Assembly: GCA_905479795.1 (NCBI GenBank)
Contig: CAJQNX010000040.1
Span: forward strand, 1 to 26,606
Source: an uncultured Candidatus Midichloriaceae bacterium
GTDB taxonomy: Bacteria > Pseudomonadota > Alphaproteobacteria > Rickettsiales > Midichloriaceae
Direction: 5' to 3'
DNA length: 26,606 nt
Shown: positions 7,370-16,366 of the stretch, piece after piece
Position numbering within the stretch: position 1 is the first letter of the stretch
Layout of the letters: each line of letters opens with the position of its first letter
Translations under genes and position numbers: made by a program
Notes under the pieces: generated by a model
Told to the model about the DNA's origin: nothing
Database searches by the model: none
What the model saw: the letters and a program-made list of their open reading frames with translations, nothing else

Positions 7370-7774
7370 TTGTTAAAAATTATTTTGATATTTATTGGTG
7401 CTGGCATTGGCGGTATATTGAGATCTTTGATGTCAAAATATTTATCTATACTTCTTTCAAATAAATTCCCCAATAATAAATTTATTGAAATCTACCCTTA
7501 TCCAACCTTAGTCATCAATATACTTGGTTCATTTATGATAGGATTAGCTTCAAGTATATTAATAAATCAATTTCCTAACTATAATAACGAAATAAAAATA
7601 TTTATAATGACAGGATTATTAGGTGGATTTACAACATTTTCTTCTTTTTCATTAGAAGCAGTTAATCTTTTGCACGAAGGCCATACCTATGTATCCTTTA
7701 TATATATCCTTCTAAGCTTATCATTATGTATTTTTGGCTGCATACTGGGAATAACATTGGGTAAAATTTCATAG
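7370..7774 (+). CDS. crcB: Fluoride channel CrcB/FluC
   Basis: 134 aa with four hydrophobic segments. Family signatures are GAGIGGILR near the N-terminus, YPTLVINILGSFMIGL in the second helix region and TGLLGGFTTFSSFSLEA in the third, which carries the Phe/Ser/Thr residues lining the fluoride pore. The protein forms a dual-topology dimer that exports fluoride. The start codon is TTG at 7370; no better in-frame ATG precedes the first membrane helix. I looked for a fluoride riboswitch in the roughly 60 bp upstream and did not recognise one. Confidence 0.92.
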   Translation: MLKIILIFIGAGIGGILRSLMSKYLSILLSNKFPNNKFIEIYPYPTLVINILGSFMIGLASSILINQFPNYNNEIKIFIMTGLLGGFTTFSSFSLEAVNLLHEGHTYVSFIYILLSLSLCIFGCILGITLGKIS

Positions 7775-7809
7775 ATATAGCAAGATTTATTATTTCAAAT
7801 AACTAAGAA

Positions 7810-8128
7810 TTAACTATTGGATTCAATCAGGCTTATAAAACAATGTATGTGAGAAAGTTGCCAATATACATAAATTGATCTCTCTTTGCACTTTTTCTCC
7901 AACAATAGCTCTTCCATACTGTATTCATCATATTTTCTCTCATTTCTTTCCTTGTATAACGCAGTATTTTTTCTTGTGATTCCCTATTTTTTACATACTC
8001 CCCAAAACAGCATTTGCAGAAACACCAAGTTCTTCAACTATATCACATAGGTACACATCGTTATTATCCTTTATATATTTAGGATAATTCAATTTTCTTA
8101 CTGCGCTATTTTTATGATGAGTTTGTAT
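7810..8128 (-). pseudogene. IS630-type transposase N-terminal remnant
   Basis: Read on the minus strand, one frame gives an N-terminal helix-turn-helix (RKLNYPKYIKDNNDVYLC, then DIVEELGVSANAV). After a stop and frameshift it continues as GITRKNTALYKERNERKYDEY. Together these match the start of IS630-family transposases of the kind common in Rickettsiales, where the HTH is followed by GITRKK. The DDE domain is absent and no terminal repeats were found. It is a truncated, frameshifted relic. Confidence 0.6.
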
Positions 8129-8558
8129 GTATACTAGCTAAACATTGCCAATCGTAATCCCAAAGCGCATCTTCATAGAAGATCATAGACCTGAGGAAGT
8201 TGTTATAGTTTTTCATAAAGCCTAATACTTTACTGTGAGTATCAAATTTTGGTGTTATGGAACACCCTATAACAATGTGAACATTATATATTCTATCAAG
8301 AGGATAAGATAGAGAAATTCCATCTTGGAGATGAGTTTTTACAAATCAATTAAGACCTTGAAGATGATTATTAATCTCTTTCTCTGGCATAAAGTTGCAA
8401 TCGATTACAGCTTCATCTAATTCTATAATCATCCCTACTGCATTTTCATTTTCACTTTTAGGTCTATAAGATCTTATCACATCAGAAAAGTTGTCTAAAG
8501 TTTTACTTCCTATTAACGATGAATCAGCGAGATATAGTGCGGTATAATCCATGAACAA
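8112..8558 (-). pseudogene. Unknown ORF with a single internal TGA
   Basis: One frame stays open for 148 codons except for TGA at 8346-8348. The part before the stop has 70 residues (LFMDYTALYLADSSLIGSKT... from a TTG) and the part after it 77 (FVKTHLQDGISLSYP ... DWQCLASIHTNSS). I recognise no domain. A single nonsense change in an otherwise open frame suggests recent loss. UGA recoding is unlikely, because metG ends in TGA and Trp is coded by TGG throughout. A receiver-domain fragment lies immediately upstream in another frame, so the two may once have been one gene. Confidence 0.4.
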
Positions 8559-8668
8559 AAGTTGATAATATTGTTTCTAAATCTTTCTGTTATTGGTTTT
8601 AAAATATATTCGTTTGCACCTAGATTTGTTAATTTTATCATGTGTTTAAAGTAAAAAACAGTAAAATA
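8513..8668 (-). pseudogene. Response-regulator receiver C-terminal fragment
   Basis: The minus-strand frame gives MIKLTNLGANEYILKPITER, the end of a CheY-like receiver: the Gly-Ala-x-(D/E)-Tyr-Ile motif and the invariant Lys-Pro before the last helix. The phospho-acceptor Asp and earlier strands are missing, with a stop about 9 codons upstream. The frame runs out at 8513. It is clearly a remnant; which response regulator it came from cannot be told. Confidence 0.55.
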
Positions 8669-8736
8669 TTATAAAGTACTTATAAATATGGTGAAAAACT
8701 ACACATTCTATTCCTTGATTTAACAAGCTCTTTGTT

Positions 8737-9003
8737 ATTTATTTTTTCTCAAACAACTTACCTTTTCTCTATCTGTTTTCATTCCTTTGACATATATCTC
8801 TCTAGCTTTTACATTACTGAAACTCTTTTTTTATGCGCATGTCTTGCTGCATAATACTAAGTTCTTTTTCAAATTCCCCTACTCTTACTATCTGTATTTC
8901 TACTATATATTTCACTCCATTTTCATTTACAACACATATACAATTGATTGCTCCCTATGTATTCTATATATAGTATTGGATTTAATAATGTTATTTCTTT
9001 ATT
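8737..9003 (-). pseudogene. Rpn-family PD-(D/E)XK nuclease (transposase-like) remnant
   Basis: Minus-strand frames give KEITLLNPILYIEY, then NGVKYIVEIQIVRVGEFEK. After a frameshift come YYAARHAHKK and KAREIYVKGMKTDREK. This order matches the Rpn / PD-(D/E)XK nuclease family transposase group: a core (I/V)E(M/I)Q motif, a Tyr-Tyr-Ala-Ala helix and a Lys/Glu-rich C-terminal helix. At least one stop and two frame changes interrupt it. Confidence 0.5.
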
Positions 9004-9023
9004 GCCTTAGCTATATGGATAAA

Positions 9024-10145
9024 TCATGTGAGGACAAATTTTGTGCAACTTGTTTTTATTATCTTTTCTAACTCAGTATTAGTGCTACTAATCCATATTT
9101 GTGATGGTGTTTTTTCTAATTCAAAAATCAGATTTTCTTTTCTTTTGTCATCTAGGTGTGCAAATATTTCATCTAAAAGTAATATAGGAGCTATTTTACT
9201 CTTATTGTAAATAGCGTATGATTGACCAAGTATCATTGATATAATCATAGATTTTTGCTCACCAGTTGAGCATAAATTAGCAACCCTGTTTTTCTCTCCA
9301 TCCATAAGTAAAAGATCACTTTTATGAGAACCAATGCCGCATCTCTTTGATTTAGAATCAATATCTCTTTTATTCCTCAAACTTTCTAAAATATACTCAT
9401 AAACCTTGACTGGATTATTTATTTTTAGCTGTTCTTCAATTTCACCATGAGTAGATATTGTTGGTTTGAGATAACTTATGGTTAATGATTTCAAAAATGA
9501 GTTGATTATTTCAATACATTCAAGCCTATTATCAATTATTTTAAGACTTAACTCAGCTATATTCATTTCGATTTGTTCTAACCATTTGTTATCCCATTCA
9601 ATACCAGTTAATATCTTGCTTCGTGATTGAGTAAAATATTCATATTTTACTAGATATTCTGCATGATTTGAAAAAAAATTATATGTCATTCGATCTAAAA
9701 ATTTCCTTCTAATACTAGGAGACTCTAAAAACAAATTCTCCATCTGCGGTGTTAACCAAACAATTTTTAATAAATTTAAAATATCTGTTTTTTTAGTTAA
9801 TTCCTCGTTATTAACCCTAAGTAATTTACTTCCATTTGCATTGATATGTTTGAATTTACAACCTATTAATACATTGTAATCCACATTTTGATTAGAATAA
9901 TTAACTTTAACTGCCCATTCTGCATTTTGTTTGTTAAAATTAGTAATTATCTCACTATTTTTTGAATTTTTAATCCCTTTTGAGGCGTTTAATAAGGATA
10001 AAGCTTCTATAATATTTGTTTTTCCACTACCATTTTCTCCCAAAATTAAAACAAATTTACCGTCTGATTTTATCTCTAAATTTTGGTGATTTTTAAAGTT
10101 ATACAATTCTAATTGTGATATATACGATGGTATTTTTTTTGGCAT
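9024..10145 (-). CDS. recF: DNA repair protein RecF
   Basis: 373 aa from the chosen ATG at 10145, which has AAGAG seven bases upstream; the longer TTG start at 10166 has none. Walker A is GENGSGKT at residues 36-43. The ABC-type signature region is CSTGEQKSMIISMILGQS, and Walker B is APILLLDEIFAHLD. RecF is an SMC-like ATPase that loads RecA at single-strand gaps with RecOR. It follows dnaN on the same strand after about 100 bp, the conserved dnaN-recF order, although no dnaA is in the window. The gene is full length. Decayed DNA begins immediately after its stop. Confidence 0.95.
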   Translation of the reverse strand: MPKKIPSYISQLELYNFKNHQNLEIKSDGKFVLILGENGSGKTNIIEALSLLNASKGIKNSKNSEIITNFNKQNAEWAVKVNYSNQNVDYNVLIGCKFKHINANGSKLLRVNNEELTKKTDILNLLKIVWLTPQMENLFLESPSIRRKFLDRMTYNFFSNHAEYLVKYEYFTQSRSKILTGIEWDNKWLEQIEMNIAELSLKIIDNRLECIEIINSFLKSLTISYLKPTISTHGEIEEQLKINNPVKVYEYILESLRNKRDIDSKSKRCGIGSHKSDLLLMDGEKNRVANLCSTGEQKSMIISMILGQSYAIYNKSKIAPILLLDEIFAHLDDKRKENLIFELEKTPSQIWISSTNTELEKIIKTSCTKFVLT

Positions 10146-10246
10146 CAATATGCTCTTAATATACAACTAAAATTATGCTTTGAAGGCACAAATAACACTC
10201 AAGGCTCATTCCTCACATACACTATTTATAGACATCTCCAAAGATA

Positions 10247-11371
10247 CTAAATTTGCATTGGCATCAATACAAATCTACAATTTGTGTTATCGCTATCTTC
10301 TACTAATACCGCTGCGTTCCCAGAATTTAATTTAAAATAAACTTTTTTACCAGTTAAGTTATTCAGTATATCAATTATATATTTGGCATTGAAAGCTATT
10401 GAAACTTCATCGCTATTATATATAGCAGGGATTTCAATTATTCCTGAGGAATTTATTTTATCATTTACAGATAGTGTAATTTTATTTTTTTCTACCTTGA
10501 GCTTTACAGCTACCGTTCTTTCAGTAGATATAGCAGTTACTAAGTCAATTGCTTTAGCTAATTCTGATATTGATACTTCAAGCAATTTGGTATTACCATA
10601 CGGAACCGCTTTATCATAATCTGGAAATTTACCATCTATCAACTTAGATACCAGAGTTGTATTACCAATTTGAAAAGTAATCTTATTTGATGAAACTCCA
10701 ATTGGAACTTCTCCACTAAAATCTTCTAACAATTTCGCTAGCTCAAACACAGTTTTTTTGGGAATGATGATTTCAGGTAGTAGCTGTGCATTCTTTGGCA
10801 AAGTTACCTCCCCTATTGCTAATCTATGTACATCTGTGGCTACAGCTCTTAATACATTAACCCCGTTATCTTCTGTAACATGAAGAAAAACACCACTTAG
10901 ATAATATCTAGTTTCATCATATGAAATTGCATGCTTTGTAGTTGCTATTAAATAATGTAAATTACTAGATGCCATTTCAAATTCACAACTATGTTTACCT
11001 TCCTCAAAATCAGGAAATTCTTCTGCTGACAAACATGGTAGGCTAAATTCACTTAATCCAGCTTTAATCAACATTTTACCTGGTTTATCTGATGGCTCAA
11101 ATACAAGTTGAACCTCTTTTTGTGCCCCTATTTTTCTAATTATTTCATAAAATATATGAATAGGAACTGTTGTCGTTAGTTGCCCCCCTACACTAGCATT
11201 TATGGATTCTTTAGCAAATATATCTAAATCAGTTGTATAAAAGGATATTTTATTTTTTTGCGTAGTAATTTTTACGTTGGATAAAATACTTTTTGCTGTT
11301 CTTTTCTCTACAATAGATTGAATATGACCTAAAGCTTGTAATAACTCACTATTGTTAACCTGTACTTTCAT
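10247..11371 (-). CDS. dnaN: DNA polymerase III beta sliding clamp
   Basis: 374 aa, standard length, with three clamp domains of about 120 residues. Recognisable parts are MKVQVNNSELLQALGHIQSIVEKRT at the N-terminus, ISYDETRYYLSGVFLH in domain 2, VATDVHRLAIGEV, and the C-terminal VLMPMQI (canonical VxMPMRL) that helps form the protein-binding pocket. The ring tethers polymerase and repair enzymes to DNA. A promoter-like pair sits 35-60 bp upstream. Its neighbours are hpf upstream and recF downstream, all on the minus strand. Confidence 0.97.
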   Translation of the reverse strand: MKVQVNNSELLQALGHIQSIVEKRTAKSILSNVKITTQKNKISFYTTDLDIFAKESINASVGGQLTTTVPIHIFYEIIRKIGAQKEVQLVFEPSDKPGKMLIKAGLSEFSLPCLSAEEFPDFEEGKHSCEFEMASSNLHYLIATTKHAISYDETRYYLSGVFLHVTEDNGVNVLRAVATDVHRLAIGEVTLPKNAQLLPEIIIPKKTVFELAKLLEDFSGEVPIGVSSNKITFQIGNTTLVSKLIDGKFPDYDKAVPYGNTKLLEVSISELAKAIDLVTAISTERTVAVKLKVEKNKITLSVNDKINSSGIIEIPAIYNSDEVSIAFNAKYIIDILNNLTGKKVYFKLNSGNAAVLVEDSDNTNCRFVLMPMQI

Positions 11372-11405
11372 GCTAAATATTAAAATTGGAAATTTATTTA
11401 TATAA

Positions 11406-11433
11406 ATAATAAATTAACTTTATTATTTTGCAA
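11406..11433 (-). promoter_or_regulatory. Putative promoter for dnaN
   Basis: On the minus strand, TTGCAA (11433-11428) and TATTAT (11411-11406) are 16 bp apart, ending about 35 bp before the dnaN start. The region is very A/T-rich, so the -10 is weak evidence. The 93-bp gap after hpf makes a separate promoter reasonable. Confidence 0.4.
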
Positions 11434-11464
11434 GTTAAGCCTTTGTTATAAGCGAATAATTTTA

Positions 11465-12043
11465 CTAAGCATCTATTTTTGTATCTATCCAAGATATGTT
11501 GCCATCCTTCCTATAATAGACTAAATTTAATTTTCTACTAGCATCATTAGTGAATAATAAAGCTGGCAAATTTAATAAATCCATTTTCATTACAGCATCT
11601 TTAACACTAAGATTTTCAACGTTAGAAGGCTTTTCAGCAATTATAGTTGGAGAATTTTCATGATTATCAATATCTGATTCTTCGAGAGGAGAAATTACAT
11701 ACTTTATACCACCAATCAAATCAATAGAATGCTCCTTATGCTTTTTATGATTTTTTATTCTGTTTTTATATCTTCTAAGCTGTTTTTCAATTTTCTCATT
11801 TGCTACGTTAAAACTTCTATATGAATCATATTCATGACCATTACTTTTTATTAACGCTCCAGCCCCAGTTCCTTCATTAACAATTATTTCAGTTTCAAAT
11901 AATTGCCCTTGCTTTTCAACTGTAACATGAGCATTTAACGCATCTTTAAAATATTTTTTTACCGTTACAGTCAAATGTTCTACAATATGTTTTTCTAGGC
12001 TTTCCCCAATCTTAATATGTTTTCCGTATACTGTGATATCCAT
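11465..12043 (-). CDS. hpf: Long-form ribosome hibernation promoting factor
   Basis: 192 aa from the ATG at 12043. The frame is open to 12112, but the extra 23 residues are a hydrophobic stretch unlike the family, whereas MDITVYGKHIKIGESLEKHI is the usual start. Residues 1-100 form the HPF/YfiA domain that sits in the 30S decoding channel (IVNEGTGAGALIKSNGHEYDSY, then basic RRYKNRIKNHKKHK). A linker follows. Residues 140-190 (SVKDAVMKMDLLNLPALLF, then NLVYYRKDGNISWIDT) are the C-terminal domain that dimerises ribosomes into 100S particles. Linkage to dnaN instead of rpoN/ptsN is unlike many free-living alphaproteobacteria. Confidence 0.9.
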   Translation of the reverse strand: MDITVYGKHIKIGESLEKHIVEHLTVTVKKYFKDALNAHVTVEKQGQLFETEIIVNEGTGAGALIKSNGHEYDSYRSFNVANEKIEKQLRRYKNRIKNHKKHKEHSIDLIGGIKYVISPLEESDIDNHENSPTIIAEKPSNVENLSVKDAVMKMDLLNLPALLFTNDASRKLNLVYYRKDGNISWIDTKIDA

Positions 12044-12235
12044 AGACAACCCATTTTTATTTTTAATAGTAACCAATAAAAATAATGATATCAATAATAA
12101 AGTTATTAACAATATACTTTAACTTTTCTCTGTCTATTTTCTAGTACATTTTTTTATAAATACACATAGTTAAATTTGACCTTATTGTACATTTCAGATA
12201 CAAATTAACTCTTGAGTGTGTTTGTATGTGAGGTT

Positions 12236-14230
12236 ATGTACAGGATAATTTTAATAATATTGATTGTGTTTATGACTAGTATTTCTGCAAGTTCTGATGA
12301 TAAATTAATACCAAGAAAAATAATTTTTGGCAATCCAGACAAAGCTAATGTTCAAATTAGTAATGATGGAAAATATATTTCATATTTATCCAATAAAGCG
12401 GGAATATTAAATGTTTTTATTGCACCAATTAACGACATAAACAATGCAAAACACATTACCAATGATACTAAAAGGGGAATTAGAAATTACTTTTGGAGCT
12501 ATGATAATAAGCATATATTATATCAAAAAGATAGTGATGGAGATGAAAATGAAATAATTCACAAGGTTGATATTAGCACACTAAAAGACACAATGTTAAC
12601 TCCAAAAAAAGATGTAAAATCTATCATACTAAAGAACAGCTATAAATTTCCAAATGAAATAATAATTGGGTTAAATCAAAGGAAAAAAGAATATTTTGAT
12701 ATATATAAATTAAATATTAAAACTGGTGATTTATCATTGTTTTATGAAAACAACAAATATATCAGCTTCAGTATAGACGATAATTATCAAATTAAATTTG
12801 GTTATTACCCAACATCAGATGGAGGCAATCAGATTTATTCTTTCGAAAATGAAAAAGAAATTCCCTTTATAAAAATTCCCCATGAAGACTCTAAAACATC
12901 GGGTATAGTAGGATTCACTGAAAAAGGAGATAAAGCATATTTTATAAGCTCAATTGATAGAGATAAATCAGGTTTATTTTTACTAGATTTAAAGACGAAA
13001 AATAAAGAACTGATATATTCAAATTCTAAAGCTGATATTGAAAATATAATTTTACAGCCAAGAAAGAAGGAATTACAGGCTGTGACTCATTATTACATGA
13101 AGCAGGATTATACTTTTTTTGATATCAAATTTGAAGAAGATTACGATGTATTAAAGAAATTCGCTAAAAATGAGCAAATTATTATAAAATCTAGAAATTT
13201 AGAAGATACTAAATGGTTAGTTGTATTTAATTATGATGATAAACCGACCCAATATTACTTATACGATAGAATAAATAAAAAGACTAAGTATCTTTTTAGC
13301 AATAAGGATAAATTAAATAATTACAATCTGTCAAAAATGCATCCTGTTGTGATCAAATCTAGAGATGGATTGAATTTAGTTAGTTATATTTCAGTACCAA
13401 ATAGTATAAAAAAATCTAAAAGTGATTATAAAACAACAAAACCTGCTCCTATGATTTTATTGGTTCATGGCGGACCAAATGCTAGAGATTACTGGGGATT
13501 AGATAGCATACATCAATGGCTTTCCAATAGGGGTTATGTAGTTCTAAGTGTTAATTATAGAGGATCCACAGGTTTTGGCAAAAATTTTATTAATGCAGGC
13601 AATGGAGAATGGGCTGCAAAAATGCATAATGACCTCATAGATGCAGTGAATTGGGCAGTGAGCGAAAAAATTGCAAATAAAGATAAAATAGCAATAATGG
13701 GAGGAAGTTACGGTGGTTATGCAACTCTAGTAGGATTAACTTCCACTCCAAACACTTTTGCATGTGGAGTGGATATTGTTGGTCCATCAAACTTAATTAC
13801 ACTGGTTAATTCAATTCCTGAATATTGGAAACCAATACTTAATAGCCTTAAATTAATGCTAGGAGGTGATCACAAAACTAAAGAAGGAGAAGAATTGTAT
13901 AAAAAAAAATCTCCACTTTTTCATGTAGATAAGATCATAAAACCACTATTAATAGGTCAAGGTGCTAATGATCCAAGGGTTAAGCAAGCTGAGTCTGATC
14001 AAATAGTTGACTCAATGAAAAAACATAAAATTCCTGTGATTTATGCCTTATATCCAGATGAAGGGCACGGCTTTGCAAGACCAGAAAACAAGCTCTCTTT
14101 TTTTGCAATTGCGGAAGGTTTTTTTTCCAAGTACCTGGGCGGGCAATATGAGCAGATAGATAATGATTTTGAAAATTCATCTATAATTATCAAAGAAGGT
14201 GAAAAATATCTGCCCCATAAAATTAAATAA
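12236..14230 (+). CDS. Secreted S9-family prolyl oligopeptidase / acylaminoacyl-peptidase-like
   Basis: 664 aa from the ATG at 12236. An upstream TTG would add eight residues in front of what looks like a signal peptide (MYRIILIILIVFMTSISASS). The N-terminal 370 residues form a beta-propeller (VQISNDGKYISYLSN, SYDNKHILYQKDSDGDEN and similar WD/TolB-like blades). The C-terminal alpha/beta-hydrolase domain has the oxyanion region LLVHGGPNARDYWG and NYRGSTGFG, nucleophile Ser491 in GGSYGGY, Asp579 in GANDPRV and His611 in DEGHGFARPEN. It cleaves short peptides, here probably in the periplasm, perhaps for nutrient recovery. It is divergent from hpf and convergent with fmt. Confidence 0.93.
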   Translation: MYRIILIILIVFMTSISASSDDKLIPRKIIFGNPDKANVQISNDGKYISYLSNKAGILNVFIAPINDINNAKHITNDTKRGIRNYFWSYDNKHILYQKDSDGDENEIIHKVDISTLKDTMLTPKKDVKSIILKNSYKFPNEIIIGLNQRKKEYFDIYKLNIKTGDLSLFYENNKYISFSIDDNYQIKFGYYPTSDGGNQIYSFENEKEIPFIKIPHEDSKTSGIVGFTEKGDKAYFISSIDRDKSGLFLLDLKTKNKELIYSNSKADIENIILQPRKKELQAVTHYYMKQDYTFFDIKFEEDYDVLKKFAKNEQIIIKSRNLEDTKWLVVFNYDDKPTQYYLYDRINKKTKYLFSNKDKLNNYNLSKMHPVVIKSRDGLNLVSYISVPNSIKKSKSDYKTTKPAPMILLVHGGPNARDYWGLDSIHQWLSNRGYVVLSVNYRGSTGFGKNFINAGNGEWAAKMHNDLIDAVNWAVSEKIANKDKIAIMGGSYGGYATLVGLTSTPNTFACGVDIVGPSNLITLVNSIPEYWKPILNSLKLMLGGDHKTKEGEELYKKKSPLFHVDKIIKPLLIGQGANDPRVKQAESDQIVDSMKKHKIPVIYALYPDEGHGFARPENKLSFFAIAEGFFSKYLGGQYEQIDNDFENSSIIIKEGEKYLPHKIK

Positions 14231-14397
14231 TTACAAGATTTTTAAAAATAGACCCCATTCCGTTTAAAATCTAATAATTGTAGAGCAGATAGTTATGTAG
14301 AAAAACTTTGCATGGCTCTTAGTTTTCTCTTTATTATAGATGTGATAGAGCCAATACAAGTGAATAACATTCAATTTGTCTGAGAGGAACTCATTCA

Positions 14398-15318
14398 TTA
14401 ACTTAATTTACTTCCCATAGGCACATCATACCCTCTTAAAAAAGCATCGGTATATATCATTTTTTTGCCATTCCTTTGTAGTAAAATTGGCCTTATGATA
14501 CTATCTTTACAAGCAATGCCCAATTTATTATCAACTACCGTTCCTATTTGATAATTCTCATTTGCTTTTTCCACTACTGCACTAATAATTTTTATTACCT
14601 CATTTTCATAGATAAAATGGGCACCAGGCTTAGGGCTTAAAGCACGTATTTTATTATTAACTTCAAATGCTGGCAAGTTAAAATTTAACAGCCCCTCTTC
14701 TGAAATAATTTTATCCGCATATGTTACGCCTTCATCAGATTGTTTTGTATATGAGACTTGATCTTTTTCAAAAATATTCAATACATCTAAAATCATTTCC
14801 CCACCCAGCTCAGAGCATTTATCGTGCAATTCTTTTGCTGTAATTTCATTATCAAGCAAAACCTCCTTACGTAATATGATGTCTCCTGTATCTAGCCCTT
14901 CATCCATTTTCATAATGCAAATTGCAGTTTTTTCATCTCCTGCCATTATAGTGCGGTGTATAGGTGCTGCTCCTCTCCATCTAGGCAAATCAGAAGGATG
15001 GATATTAATGAATCCATACTTTGGTATCCCTAAAAATTCTTTAGGTATTAATAATCCATAAGCAGCAACAATGACAATATCAGGGTTAAATGATTTAAAT
15101 TGCTCAAGATTTTCTGGCGCTTTTAATTTTTTCGGAGTCAAAACATTCAATGAAAATTTTTCTGCTAAATTATGAATTGCACTTTTGTTTTGTTTTAATC
15201 CACGTCCAGAATTAGTTGGTGGCTTGGTGTATACAGCAATAATTTTACAATCAAAATCAATAAGTCTCGAGAGAGTTGGAGCTGCAAATTCAGGCGAGCC
15301 CATAAATATAATCTTCAT
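14398..15318 (-). CDS. fmt: Methionyl-tRNA formyltransferase
   Basis: 306 aa, normal length. The start MKIIFMGSPEFAAPTLSRL is typical. The formyl-folate site has the Asn and His of INIHPSDLPRWRGAAPIHRTI and the catalytic Asp of KMDEGLDTGDI (SLLPRWRGAAPI and GLDTGP in the family). The C-terminal oligonucleotide-binding domain covers about 205-300 (ALSPKPGAHFIYENEVIKI). It formylates Met on initiator tRNA. In many bacteria def and fmt are adjacent; here the only deformylase-like gene is 11 kb away and looks altered, so a normal def must exist elsewhere if formyl groups are removed. Confidence 0.97.
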   Translation of the reverse strand: MKIIFMGSPEFAAPTLSRLIDFDCKIIAVYTKPPTNSGRGLKQNKSAIHNLAEKFSLNVLTPKKLKAPENLEQFKSFNPDIVIVAAYGLLIPKEFLGIPKYGFINIHPSDLPRWRGAAPIHRTIMAGDEKTAICIMKMDEGLDTGDIILRKEVLLDNEITAKELHDKCSELGGEMILDVLNIFEKDQVSYTKQSDEGVTYADKIISEEGLLNFNLPAFEVNNKIRALSPKPGAHFIYENEVIKIISAVVEKANENYQIGTVVDNKLGIACKDSIIRPILLQRNGKKMIYTDAFLRGYDVPMGSKLS

Positions 15319-15364
15319 AAATTCAGTAAATCTTTTACTTGCATATTAATATAAAATAATTACA

Positions 15365-16366
15365 TTGAAAGAGATTTTTAATAAATTTTATTTCATAATT
15401 ATGGGTTCATGTGTACAGGAAGTATTATGCGCTTTTTCTGAACCATATGGAGATTATCTCTCTCCTGTTTGCGAACAACCAAATTTAATCACAGACTTAC
15501 TAAAAATAGCAGACAATAATATACCAGAAGAATATTTTTTAGATTATTGTCCCAATCAACACACTTTAATCGAAGCTGAGAAAATGCTTATTAAAGTTAC
15601 GCAGGATCAATTTAGAGCGAGATCTGGAGATAAAGAAAGGCATGAATCAACAGCACCTGAATGGATAAATGAGGCCATTGCTTCATTTATTATTGATAAT
15701 TTTACAAAATTAAACTTTATTTCTGAAAAAGCACCTAAGCTACAAAAATATCCGTGTGCTGCTTTATTAGGATCTACTGCTCCAAATATGGAGGATAGAT
15801 TGGGATTTTTAGTCTCACTTATCAACAATAGAGATTTGGAAATTAAAACTCTATATCTACTAACTGGAACTAGATCCGTTGACTCAAGCAAGTATAGAGA
15901 TGGTTCTGCTGAGTACATTGAAGCAGTGAAAGAAAAATTTAGCGTAGATGTAGTTACAGAAAAAGAATTGATACAAGACGTTTATGATAGAATATGCAAA
16001 GCTGACCCTAAGTGCAGTGAAATAAAATTAACACTTATAAATGCAGTAAAGGATGTAGGTCGAGCTAATACACTAGACACACTTATTGCATTCAAAGATT
16101 ATGCAAAAAATTGTGAAAGGGTTCTTTATATTTCTATTGCACCATTCATAGTGTACCAAAATGAGGTCATAGCTAAGTTTGCAAAAAATCATTTCCAACA
16201 TGAATACGAAACCATTGGAAAAAAAGCCAACATAACTATAGATTTGCCTAAAGTTAAAATAGCTCATTACTTAATCATGTCATTTGCAGAAGCATTATAT
16301 GGAGCAAGAACCAGAATTAAGGAGTCGTTAAATTTAGAAAACGAAATCCAAAAAGATGAATTATGA
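15365..16366 (+). CDS. Conserved-looking protein of unknown function, possible DUF218/YdcF-like fold
   Basis: 333 aa from TTG at 15365, with an in-frame ATG at 15401 as an alternative. I cannot name it with confidence. Residues 1-23 are mildly hydrophobic. Residues 130-265 alternate strands and helices: AALLGSTAPNMEDRLGFLVSL, TLYLLTGTR, KDVGRANTLDTLIAFKDY, RVLYISIAPFIVYQNEVI. That spacing (a strand ending in Gly, a TG-x-R strand, an N-T-x-(D/E) helix, then a strand followed by a residue pattern leading into a helix) recalls the DUF218/YdcF/SanA nucleotide-fold proteins of the cell envelope. It is transcribed divergently from fmt with only 46 bp between. Codon use resembles its neighbours. Confidence 0.6.
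   Translation: MKEIFNKFYFIIMGSCVQEVLCAFSEPYGDYLSPVCEQPNLITDLLKIADNNIPEEYFLDYCPNQHTLIEAEKMLIKVTQDQFRARSGDKERHESTAPEWINEAIASFIIDNFTKLNFISEKAPKLQKYPCAALLGSTAPNMEDRLGFLVSLINNRDLEIKTLYLLTGTRSVDSSKYRDGSAEYIEAVKEKFSVDVVTEKELIQDVYDRICKADPKCSEIKLTLINAVKDVGRANTLDTLIAFKDYAKNCERVLYISIAPFIVYQNEVIAKFAKNHFQHEYETIGKKANITIDLPKVKIAHYLIMSFAEALYGARTRIKESLNLENEIQKDEL

Noticed and set aside
8346..8348. UGA read as tryptophan in the unknown ORF
   Set aside because: metG terminates at TGA with its neighbour overlapping, and Trp codons are TGG in the intact genes, so UGA is a stop here.
8787..9071. 94-aa hydrophobic ORF on the plus strand
   Set aside because: It is a Phe/Tyr-rich translation of the complement of the Rpn relic and the end of recF, with no start signal and no domain.
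10167..12211. Replication origin near dnaN/recF
   Set aside because: dnaA is absent and no cluster of DnaA boxes is visible; origins in Rickettsiales are usually not beside dnaN.
14313..14353. TGGCTCT ... AGAGCCA inverted repeat between convergent genes
   Set aside because: The 7-bp arms are separated by 27 bp with no T tract; weak as a terminator.
14258..14398. 46-codon minus-strand ORF overlapping the fmt stop (TAATG)
   Set aside because: The stop-start overlap is suggestive, but the peptide resembles nothing I can name and may be chance or a transposase tail; too short to support.
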